Below, in pieces: positions 1-5,398 of a stretch of 5,398 nucleotides of DNA; position 1 is the first letter of the stretch; every line of letters starts with the position of its first letter. This DNA comes from an uncultured Rubrivivax sp. (lineage in GTDB: Bacteria; Pseudomonadota; Gammaproteobacteria; Burkholderiales; Burkholderiaceae_C): the NCBI GenBank assembly GCA_937967345.1, contig CALBTN010000297.1, forward strand, positions 1-5,398, in the 5' to 3' direction. The notes below the pieces were generated by a model. That model worked only from the letters and a program-made list of their open reading frames with translations. It was not told the DNA's origin and did not search any database. Position numbers and translations under genes: made by a program.

Positions 1-104
1 ACGATCAGGTTGCGCCGGTTCAGGAAGATGCCCACCACCGCCAGCGCGAACAGCATGCCGCCCAGCGACAGGTAATGGCCGAGCGTGATCGGTCCGAAGC
101 TCAT
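1..104 (-). CDS. nuoK: NADH-quinone oxidoreductase subunit K, N-terminal part (runs off left edge)
   Basis: This is the start of NuoK, a small membrane subunit of respiratory complex I homologous to MrpC/MnhC antiporter subunits. It lies in the proton-translocating membrane arm next to NuoJ and NuoA. Only 34 codons plus two bases fall in the window; the family is usually about 100 residues. The visible protein begins MSFGPITLGHYLSLGGMLFA and continues into VVGIFLNRRNLI. This matches the family's N-terminus: first transmembrane helix at about residues 7-28, then the conserved GIFLNRRN turn. The conserved membrane glutamates of helices 2 and 3 lie beyond the edge. The ATG overlaps the nuoJ stop codon as ATGA, and a GGGAG ribosome binding site lies 6 bases upstream inside nuoJ. 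The identity is secure from both sequence and gene order. Confidence 0.95.
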   Translation of the reverse strand, partial: MSFGPITLGHYLSLGGMLFALAVVGIFLNRRNLI

Positions 105-730
105 CCCTGACTCCCGTCGGTGCGCGGCGCGGCCGGAACTTCAACCGTCGGGCGCATCGGCACCACGCGCAGCCGGTCGGCCTTCTTGACCCTGATCTGC
201 AGGCTCGGATCGATCGCGCGATTGCCCTTGCGCCGGCGCAGCGTCAAGGTGATGGCGGCGATGATCGCCACCAGCAGCAACACCGCGGCCACCTGCAGCG
301 GATACAGGTAGTTGGTGTAGATCTCCAGGCCCAGCATCTTGCTGTTGCCCAGCTTGAGTTCCAGCGGATCCGGCGGCGGCGCCTCGGTCAGACGGAACCC
401 GCCCATCAGCACCAACGCCATCTCCAGCGCGATCAGCGCGCCGATGAAGCCGGCCAGCGGGAAGTTCTTCCAGAACCCCTGCCGCAACGCCTCGGCGTCG
501 ACGTCGAGCATCATGATGACGAACAGGAACAGCACCATCACCGCGCCGACGTAGACCAGCACCAGCGCGATGGCCAGGAACTCGGCGCGCAGCATCATCC
601 AGATGCACGCGGCAGTGGCGAACGACAGCACCAGGAACAGCGCCGAGTGCACGGTGCTGCGCGCGGTGACGACACGGAATGCCGCCAACAGCAGCACCAG
701 GGAGAAGAAGTAGAACAACGCGCTCGTCAT
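101..730 (-). CDS. nuoJ: NADH-quinone oxidoreductase subunit J
   Basis: Complete NuoJ (ND6 homologue), 209 residues, is an integral membrane subunit of complex I between the quinone-site subunit NuoH and the antiporter-like subunits. Five hydrophobic segments are visible at about residues 4-22, 28-47, 51-75, 91-112 and 143-164. Segment 3 carries the family signature VYVGAVMVLFLFVIMML (59-75), with the conserved tyrosine at 60 (Tyr59 in E. coli by my alignment). In known structures this helix has a pi-bulge and is implicated in coupling quinone reduction to proton transfer. After the last helix comes a basic, then Pro/Ala-rich tail of about 45 residues (RRRKGNR, KKADRLR), expected to be cytoplasmic by the positive-inside rule and familiar from betaproteobacterial NuoJ. 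The ATG at 730 gives the expected N-terminus. No strong Shine-Dalgarno precedes it, so coupling to nuoI, 37 bases upstream, is likely. The stop overlaps the nuoK start. Confidence 0.97.
   Translation of the reverse strand: MTSALFYFFSLVLLLAAFRVVTARSTVHSALFLVLSFATAACIWMMLRAEFLAIALVLVYVGAVMVLFLFVIMMLDVDAEALRQGFWKNFPLAGFIGALIALEMALVLMGGFRLTEAPPPDPLELKLGNSKMLGLEIYTNYLYPLQVAAVLLLVAIIAAITLTLRRRKGNRAIDPSLQIRVKKADRLRVVPMRPTVEVPAAPRTDGSQG
111..115 (-). promoter_or_regulatory. Ribosome binding site of nuoK within the 3' end of nuoJ
   Basis: On the minus strand GGGAG lies 6 bases before the nuoK ATG, inside the last codons of nuoJ (Gly-Ser-Gln-Gly). It supports the nuoK start at 104, and with the ATGA overlap it suggests that nuoK is translated in concert with nuoJ (inference). 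Confidence 0.6.
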
Positions 731-767
731 GATCTTGGTTGGCGCCCGAAGTCCCGCTGCGATGGCC

Positions 768-1265
768 TCAGCGGTACTTGGCGTCGGCCTCCTTCGCGGC
801 AGCGATTTCTTTCTCGTAGCGGTCGCCCACGGCCAGCAGCATGTCCTTGGTGAAGTACAGGTCGCCGCGCTTCTCGCCGTGGTATTCGAAGATGTGCGTC
901 TCGACGATGGAGTCGACCGGGCAGCTTTCTTCGCAGAAGCCGCAGAAGATGCACTTGGTGAGGTCGATGTCGTAGCGCGTGGTGCGGCGCGTGCCGTCGG
1001 CGCGCACGTCGCTCTCGATGGTGATGGCCATCGCCGGGCACACGGCCTCGCACAGCTTGCAGGCGATGCAGCGCTCCTCGCCGTTCTCGTAGCGGCGCAG
1101 CGCGTGCAGGCCGCGGAAGCGCGGGCTCAGCGGCGTTTTCTCCTCGGGAAACTGCACGGTGATCTTGCGCGCCCAGAAGTACTTGCCGGTGATGCGCAAG
1201 CCCTTGAACAGCTCGGTCAGCATGAAGCTGGACATCAGATCCTTGAACGAGGCTACGGCGGACAT
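768..1265 (-). CDS. nuoI: NADH-quinone oxidoreductase subunit I (two [4Fe-4S] ferredoxin-like)
   Basis: Complete NuoI (TYKY/Nqo9 homologue), 165 residues, close to the usual 160-180. It is the peripheral-arm subunit holding clusters N6a and N6b, which pass electrons from NuoG towards N2 in NuoB. Two classic CxxCxxCxxxCP motifs are visible: C66, C69, C72, C76 and C105, C108, C111, C115. In this fold each cluster takes three cysteines from one motif and the fourth from the other. The amphipathic N-terminus (about 1-35, FMLTELFKGLRITGKYF) fits membrane association beside NuoH. The segment EEKTPLSPRFRGLHALRRYE before the first motif is strongly betaproteobacterial. I chose the ATG at 1265 because it has a weak GGGA site 8 bases upstream and matches the family's N-terminal length. 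An in-frame ATG at codon 11 is a weaker alternative. The frame stays open far upstream, through nuoH and into nuoG, but that translation is not protein-like. It starts 20 bases after nuoH ends. Confidence 0.97.
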   Translation of the reverse strand: MSAVASFKDLMSSFMLTELFKGLRITGKYFWARKITVQFPEEKTPLSPRFRGLHALRRYENGEERCIACKLCEAVCPAMAITIESDVRADGTRRTTRYDIDLTKCIFCGFCEESCPVDSIVETHIFEYHGEKRGDLYFTKDMLLAVGDRYEKEIAAAKEADAKYR

Positions 1266-1285
1266 AGGTTGGGTCCCGGTTGTCG

Positions 1286-2350
1286 TCACCAGATGTTGAA
1301 GGGCGACTTGATCCACAGGCCGACCACCACCAGCCACACCAGCGTGACCGGGATGAAGATCTTCCAGCCCAAGCGCATGATCTGGTCGTAGCGGTACCGC
1401 GGGAAGGTGGCGCGCACCCACAGGAACAGGGTGACGACGACGAAGGTCTTGGCGATCAACCAGGCCCAGCCGGGCAGCCAGTTGAACGGCGCGAAGCCCA
1501 CCGGCGACAGCCAGCCACCGAGGAACAGGATCGAGGTCAGGATCGAGACCAGGATCATGTTGGCGTACTCGGCCAGGAAGAACATCGCGAAGGCCATGCC
1601 CGAGTACTCGATCATGTGTCCGGCGACGATCTCGGATTCGCCCTCGACCACGTCGAAGGGGTGGCGGTTGGTTTCCGCCAGGCCGGAGATGAAGTAGACG
1701 ACGCAGATCGGCAGCAGCGGCAGCCAGTTCCACGACAGGAAGTTCAGCCCCATGTCGGCAAACCGGCCGCGGCTTTGCGTCATCACGATGTCGGTCATGT
1801 TCAGGCTGGCCGACACCATCAGCACCACGACCATCGCGAAGCCCATCGCGATCTCGTAGGACACCATCTGCGCCGATGCGCGCAGCGCGCCGAGCAACGC
1901 GTACTTCGAGTTGCTGGCCCAGCCGGCGATGATCACGCCGTAGATCTCGAGCGAAGTCACGGCCAGCAGGAACAGCAGCCCGGCATTGACGTTGGCCAGC
2001 GCGACCTCGGGGCCGAAGGGGATCACCACCCATGCCACCAGGGCCGGCATGATCGCCATCACCGGCCCCAGGAAGAACAGCGGCTTGTTGGCCGCGCTCG
2101 GGCGGATGATCTCCTTGAAGACCAGCTTGACCGCATCGGCGATCGGCGTCAGCAAGCCGTAGGGCCCGACGCGGTTCGGGCCCGGGCGCAGCTGGGTGAA
2201 GCCGATCCCCTTGCGCTCCCACAGCGTCAGGTAGGCGACGCAGCCCATCAGCGGCAGCAGCAGCGCGACGATCTTGATCAGGTTCCACACCACGGCCCAC
2301 AGCGTGGTGCCCATCAGCGATACGCCGAACTGGTTGACGGTATCGAGCAT
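1286..2350 (-). CDS. nuoH: NADH-quinone oxidoreductase subunit H
   Basis: Complete NuoH (ND1/Nqo8 homologue), 354 residues, is the membrane subunit that docks the peripheral arm and forms much of the ubiquinone channel and the start of the proton path. About eight hydrophobic segments are visible, near residues 16-42, 89-112, 123-143, 164-184, 206-223, 251-277, 296-312 and 331-348. Both family signatures are present. The first cytoplasmic loop has ERKGIGFTQLRPGPNRVGPY (45-64). The large acidic loop has AETNRHPFDVVEGESE (225-240) followed by IVAGHMIEYSGM. The conserved glutamates and arginines of these loops line the quinone cavity in known structures. GWASNSKYALLGALRASAQM (143-162) is also typical. 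The C-terminal RATFPRYRYDQIMRLGWK segment (313-330) is complete. The start at 2350 has a good GAGGAA site overlapping the nuoG stop, with a 9-base gap between the genes. Residues 49-52 of loop 1 differ from the more usual IGWM-type sequence. Confidence 0.98.
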   Translation of the reverse strand: MLDTVNQFGVSLMGTTLWAVVWNLIKIVALLLPLMGCVAYLTLWERKGIGFTQLRPGPNRVGPYGLLTPIADAVKLVFKEIIRPSAANKPLFFLGPVMAIMPALVAWVVIPFGPEVALANVNAGLLFLLAVTSLEIYGVIIAGWASNSKYALLGALRASAQMVSYEIAMGFAMVVVLMVSASLNMTDIVMTQSRGRFADMGLNFLSWNWLPLLPICVVYFISGLAETNRHPFDVVEGESEIVAGHMIEYSGMAFAMFFLAEYANMILVSILTSILFLGGWLSPVGFAPFNWLPGWAWLIAKTFVVVTLFLWVRATFPRYRYDQIMRLGWKIFIPVTLVWLVVVGLWIKSPFNIW

Positions 2351-2355
2351 GCCGA

Positions 2356-2361
2356 TTCCTC
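2356..2361 (-). promoter_or_regulatory. Ribosome binding site of nuoH, overlapping the nuoG stop codon
   Basis: On the minus strand the nuoG stop reads TGA and continues as TGAGGAATCGGCATG. The GAGGAA motif shares bases with the stop codon and its AGGA core sits 6 bases before the nuoH ATG. This is the best Shine-Dalgarno match among the junctions in the window. It fixes the nuoH start and places the binding site where ribosomes terminating on nuoG arrive, which suggests translational coupling (inference). Confidence 0.75.
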
Positions 2362-4684
2362 AGGCCCGCGTGACGTTGATGGGGCCGAACATCGGGCCGA
2401 GCGCGAGGGTGTCGGCATGCCCGGCGGGCACGCGCACGACCCCGGCGGCAAGCCCCGCGTCCTCGACCGCAGCGATGATCAGCGTGTGAGCGCCCTGCTC
2501 GATGCGCACCGGCTCGCCGTGGCGCAGCCCGAGTTCGGCCCACAGCGTGCTCGGCAGGCTGGCGACCGGGGCGCGCGCGTCGGCGGTGCGCTGCAGCGAC
2601 GGCGCGCGACGCACCAGCGCATCGGTGGCATAGATCGGCACGTCGGCAATGCGCTGCCAGGCGGCTGCGGCATGTTCGATCGGCGCCAAGGCTGTCTCGG
2701 TGCGGTTGTCCAGCCGGGCCGCGATTGCGGCCGCATCGCCGATGGCCTCGGTGCGCACCTGCTCGGCGTTGTCTTGCTCGAAGCCGTCGAGCTCGAGCAG
2801 GTTGCCCAGCACGCGCAGCACCTTCCACGCCGGGCGGGTCTCGCCCAGCGGCGGCGCCACGCCGGTGAAGGTCTGCAGCCGCCCCTCGGCGTTGACGAAG
2901 CTGCCGGCGGTCTCGGTGAACGGCGCGATCGGCAGCAGCACGTCAGCGTTCTCGACCGTCGCGTCCTTGAAGCTGGTCAGCGCGACCACCAAACCGCTGC
3001 GCTGCAGCGCGGCACGCGCAGCCGGCGCGTCGGCCGCGTCCAGCTCGGGCTCGACGTGCAACAACAGCAGCGCCGGCATGCCTTGCGTCAGCATCTGGCC
3101 GGCATTCAGGCCGCCGGCGCCGGGCATCGCGCCGACCAATTGCGCGCCCACGTTGTTGGCCGCCTCGCCGAAATAGCCGACGCTGGCCCCGGTGTGTTCG
3201 GCGATCCACTGCGCCAGCGCCAGCAACTGCGAGGCCTGCGGATGCTGCGCGGCGGCATTGCCCAGCAGCACCGCCTTGCGCTCGGACTTCAGCAGCGACT
3301 CGGCAATTGCACCGGCGTCACCTCCGGCGTTGCCCGCCAGCGGTGCGGCGATGCCCTTGCTTGCGGCCACCGCGCTGGCCACATCGGCCAGCGACTGCAA
3401 CCATGCCGACGGCGCGGCGTACACGCTGGTGCCCAGCGTCATCGCCCAATCGTCATCCAGCGCGTGCAGGCGGTGGATCTGCGCACCCTGGCGTGCCGCC
3501 TGGCGCAGCCGCTGCGCCAGCAGCGGGTGGTCCTTGCGCAGGAACGAGCCGATCACCAAAGCCGACTGCAAGGTCGACAGCGACGCCACCGGGCTGCCGA
3601 GCCAGCGTGCCGAGCCTGATCTCGAGGAGTTGCCGAAGTCCGCGTGCCGCAGGCGATGGTCGATGTTCTCGCTGCCCAGGCCACGCACCAGCTTGGCCAG
3701 CAGGTGCAGTTCTTCCACGGTGCTGTGGCCAGCGGCCAGCGCACCGATGCCCTGGCTGCCGAACTCGGCCTTGACGCGCTTCAGGCCATCGGCGACGTAG
3801 CTCAGCGCGGTGTTCCAGTCGACCGCCAGCCACTTTCCGTCCTGCTTGATCATCGGGCCGGTCAGGCGCGACGGACTGTTCAGCGCCTCGTACGCGTAGC
3901 GGTCGCGGTCGGCGATCCAGCACTCGTTGACCGCTTCGTTCTCCAGCGCGACCACGCGCATGACCTTGCCTGCCTTGGTCTGCACCACCAAGTTGGCGCC
4001 CAGGGAGTCGTGCGGGCTGACGCTGCGCCGGCGGGCCAGCTCCCAGGTGCGCGCGGTATAGCGAAACGGCTTGCTCGTCAGCGCACCCACCGGGCACAGG
4101 TCGATCACGTTGCCCGACAGCTCGGAATCGACCGTGCGTCCGTTGATCGTGGTGATCTCCGCGTGCTCGCCGCGATGCACCATGCCGAGCTCCATCACGC
4201 CGGCGATCTCCTGGCCGAAGCGGATGCAGCGCGTGCAGTGGATGCAGCGCGTCATCTCCTCCATCGAGATCAGCGGGCCGACGTCCTTGCGCAAGACGAC
4301 GCGCTTCTCCTCGGTGTAGCGCGACGCGGATTTGCCGTAGCCGACGGCCAGATCCTGCAGCTGGCACTCGCCGCCCTGGTCGCAGATCGGGCAGTCCAGC
4401 GGATGGTTGATCAGCAAGAACTCCATCACCGACTTCTGCGCGGCCAACGCCTTCACGCTCTTGGTGTGCACCACCATGCCCGGCGTGACCGGCGTGGCGC
4501 AGGCCGGCATCGGTTTGGGTGCCTTCTCGATCTCGACCAGGCACATGCGGCAGTTGGCCGCGATGCTGAGCTTCTTGTGATAGCAGAAGTGCGGGATGTA
4601 CACGCCAGCCGCGTCGGCCGCATGCATCACCATGCTGCCGGGGGCGACGGTGACGGTCTTGCCGTCGAGCTGCAGTTCGATCAT
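2360..4684 (-). CDS. nuoG: NADH-quinone oxidoreductase subunit G
   Basis: Complete NuoG (75-kDa/Nqo3 homologue), 774 residues, is the largest peripheral-arm subunit and carries electrons from NuoF towards NuoI. The N-terminal 2Fe-2S ferredoxin-like domain has N1b ligands C34, C45, C48 and C62. N5 follows with H94, C98, C101 and C107 (HxxxCxxCxxxxxC). N4 has C147, C150, C153 and C197. From about residue 220 onward comes a molybdopterin-oxidoreductase-like domain, without sign of a bound cofactor. The N7 positions known from E. coli (CxxCxxxCx27C) are S223, D226, A230 and A258 here, so N7 should be absent, as in many species and mitochondria. The length fits betaproteobacterial NuoG (about 775) rather than the roughly 900 of E. 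coli. The C-terminal half is Ala-rich and less conserved. The ATG at 4684 overlaps the nuoF stop as ATGA. It has no recognisable Shine-Dalgarno, so reinitiation after nuoF is likely. The frame remains open upstream, antiparallel in meaning to no protein; MIELQLDGKTV is the family N-terminus. Confidence 0.98.
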   Translation of the reverse strand: MIELQLDGKTVTVAPGSMVMHAADAAGVYIPHFCYHKKLSIAANCRMCLVEIEKAPKPMPACATPVTPGMVVHTKSVKALAAQKSVMEFLLINHPLDCPICDQGGECQLQDLAVGYGKSASRYTEEKRVVLRKDVGPLISMEEMTRCIHCTRCIRFGQEIAGVMELGMVHRGEHAEITTINGRTVDSELSGNVIDLCPVGALTSKPFRYTARTWELARRRSVSPHDSLGANLVVQTKAGKVMRVVALENEAVNECWIADRDRYAYEALNSPSRLTGPMIKQDGKWLAVDWNTALSYVADGLKRVKAEFGSQGIGALAAGHSTVEELHLLAKLVRGLGSENIDHRLRHADFGNSSRSGSARWLGSPVASLSTLQSALVIGSFLRKDHPLLAQRLRQAARQGAQIHRLHALDDDWAMTLGTSVYAAPSAWLQSLADVASAVAASKGIAAPLAGNAGGDAGAIAESLLKSERKAVLLGNAAAQHPQASQLLALAQWIAEHTGASVGYFGEAANNVGAQLVGAMPGAGGLNAGQMLTQGMPALLLLHVEPELDAADAPAARAALQRSGLVVALTSFKDATVENADVLLPIAPFTETAGSFVNAEGRLQTFTGVAPPLGETRPAWKVLRVLGNLLELDGFEQDNAEQVRTEAIGDAAAIAARLDNRTETALAPIEHAAAAWQRIADVPIYATDALVRRAPSLQRTADARAPVASLPSTLWAELGLRHGEPVRIEQGAHTLIIAAVEDAGLAAGVVRVPAGHADTLALGPMFGPINVTRA
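4222..4252 (-). repeat. 13-bp direct repeat inside nuoG at the N4 cysteine motif
   Basis: The plus-strand sequence GGATGCAGCGCGT occurs exactly at 4222-4234 and again at 4240-4252, an offset of 18 bases or six codons. In nuoG both copies encode Thr-Arg-Cys-Ile (residues 145-148 and 151-154) around the N4 ligands C147 and C153. The protein motif TRCIHCTRCI is itself conserved, so the DNA repeat follows from a repeated peptide with identical codon choice. It is not a mobile or regulatory element. Confidence 0.8.
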
Positions 4685-5398
4685 GTTGTGGCCAGCGCCG
4701 CGGTACCGACAGCGCAGCGTTTGTGTTCGACGTGGTGCACGAACTCGTCGCGGAAGTGCTTGATCATGCCGCGTACCGGCATCGCCGCGGCATCGCCCAG
4801 CGCGCAGATGGTGCGGCCCATGATGTTGTCGGCCACCGAGTCGAGCACGTCGATGTCCTCCATGCGGCCCTTGCCGTGCTCGATGCGCTCGACCAGCCGC
4901 CACAGCCAGCCGGTGCCTTCGCGGCAGGGGGTGCACTGGCCGCAGCTTTCGTGCTGGTAGAAGTAGCTCAGGCGCAGCAAGCACTTGACCATGCAGCGGG
5001 TGTCGTTCATCACGATCACCGCCCCCGAGCCGAGCATCGAGCCGGCCTTGGCGATGGAGTCGTAGTCCATCGTGCAGTCGAGCATGATCTTGGCCGGCAG
5101 CACCGGCGACGACGAGCCGCCGGGAATCACCGCCTTCAGTGCCCCACCCTTCACGCCGCCGGCCAGTTCGAGCAGTTCGGCGAACGGTGTGCCCATCGGA
5201 ACCTCGAAGTTGCCCGGCGCGTTGACGTCGCCGACCACCGAGAAGATCTTCGTGCCGCCGTTGTTCGGCTTGCCGACTTCCAGGTAGCGCGTGCCGCCGT
5301 TGCGGATGATCCACGGCACCGCGGCGAAGGTCTCGGTGTTGTTGATCGTGGTCGGCCGGCCGTAGACGCCGAAACTGGCGGGGAACGGCGGCTTGTAG
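4681..5398 (-). CDS. nuoF: NADH-quinone oxidoreductase subunit F, C-terminal part (runs off right edge)
   Basis: This is the C-terminal 238 residues of NuoF (51-kDa/Nqo1 homologue), the NADH-oxidising flavoprotein of complex I. The family is about 430-450 residues, so the N-terminal FMN- and NADH-binding Rossmann-like part lies off the window. The visible part opens with YKPPFPASFGVYGRPTTINN, the conserved segment after the nucleotide-binding domain. An SLBB-like region follows (KIFSVVGDVNAPGNFEVPMG at about 50-69 of this fragment). Then comes ESCGQCTPCREG with cluster N3 ligands C152, C155 and C158, and the fourth ligand C198 in TICALGD. N3 takes electrons from FMN and passes them on to NuoG. 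An in-frame GTG at 5319 is internal (Val of AAVPWII) and not a start, because conserved NuoF sequence continues uninterrupted upstream. The stop TGA shares bases with the nuoG ATG. Confidence 0.97.
   Translation of the reverse strand, partial: YKPPFPASFGVYGRPTTINNTETFAAVPWIIRNGGTRYLEVGKPNNGGTKIFSVVGDVNAPGNFEVPMGTPFAELLELAGGVKGGALKAVIPGGSSSPVLPAKIMLDCTMDYDSIAKAGSMLGSGAVIVMNDTRCMVKCLLRLSYFYQHESCGQCTPCREGTGWLWRLVERIEHGKGRMEDIDVLDSVADNIMGRTICALGDAAAMPVRGMIKHFRDEFVHHVEHKRCAVGTAALATT

Noticed and set aside
768..2828. Single 686-codon frame running through nuoH into nuoI, suggesting a fused or extended NuoI
   Set aside because: Only the last 165 codons look like protein and match NuoI. The upstream part is an out-of-frame reading of nuoG and nuoH, both of which are intact in their own frames.
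1280..3619. Long plus-strand open frame (779 codons) opposite nuoH and nuoG, and another at 3644-4960
   Set aside because: The translations are rich in Arg, Gln, His, Gly and Ala without hydrophobic cores or recognisable motifs. They lie antisense to strongly conserved nuo genes and arise from third-position G/C bias, which suppresses stop codons in the opposite frames.
3920..3922. Cys255 of NuoG as a surviving N7 ligand
   Set aside because: The CxxCxxxCx27C spacing puts the fourth ligand at residue 258, which is alanine, and the other three positions are also not cysteine.
2360..5314. NuoG extended upstream to 984 codons
   Set aside because: The first 210 codons are an out-of-frame reading of nuoF. 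The NuoG family N-terminus begins at the ATG at 4684, which overlaps the nuoF stop.
4681..5319. A separate short NuoF-like gene starting at the GTG at 5319
   Set aside because: Conserved NuoF sequence (YKPPFPASFG, GRPTTINNTETFAAVP) continues in frame upstream to the window edge, so the GTG is an internal valine codon and the gene is cut by the window.
1..5398. A previously undescribed system, mobile element, RNA gene or CRISPR array
   Set aside because: The window is filled end to end by six nuo genes in canonical order with gaps of at most 37 bases. No repeats beyond a 13-bp coding repeat, no tRNA- or rRNA-like sequence and no terminator hairpin were seen.

Overview
The window holds part of a bacterial respiratory complex I (nuo, NADH:ubiquinone oxidoreductase) operon, and every gene lies on the minus strand. 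Transcription therefore runs from the right edge to the left. The gene order in reading direction is nuoF (3' part), nuoG, nuoH, nuoI, nuoJ and nuoK (5' part). This is the canonical nuo order, and both edges of the window cut through genes. No gene of another pathway, RNA gene, mobile element, CRISPR array or unexplained stretch was found. The longest gap between genes is 37 bases.

The DNA is GC-rich with strong third-position G/C bias. The protein sequences look betaproteobacterial, most likely Burkholderiales. The pointers are the long run in NuoI from the EEKTPLSPRF segment to the C-terminus, the NuoH signature AETNRHPFDVVEGESE, the basic NuoJ tail containing KKADRLR, and a NuoG of about 775 residues without the N7 cluster. 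This placement rests on remembered family patterns, not on a search, and no genus can be named safely.

Layout by region: 4681-5398 encodes the C-terminal half of NuoF (SLBB-like region and cluster N3). 2360-4684 encodes complete NuoG (clusters N1b, N5 and N4, then a molybdopterin-oxidoreductase-like domain). 1286-2350 encodes complete NuoH (membrane subunit at the quinone site). 768-1265 encodes complete NuoI (clusters N6a and N6b). 101-730 encodes complete NuoJ. 1-104 encodes the first 34 residues of NuoK. The nuoF/nuoG and nuoJ/nuoK junctions are ATGA overlaps, nuoG/nuoH is a 9-base gap whose ribosome binding site starts in the stop codon, and nuoH/nuoI and nuoI/nuoJ are gaps of 20 and 37 bases. 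All this fits one polycistronic, translationally coupled transcript.

Together the genes cover much of the electron path. NuoF takes electrons from NADH through FMN to N3. NuoG passes them along N1b, N4 and N5. NuoI carries them through N6a and N6b towards N2, whose subunit NuoB is outside the window. NuoH forms part of the ubiquinone chamber, and NuoJ and NuoK belong to the proton-translocating membrane arm. All iron-sulfur ligands expected in the visible regions are present, except the optional N7 set in NuoG, where all four positions are substituted. I see no sign of a new system; the findings are modest observations within a conserved housekeeping locus.
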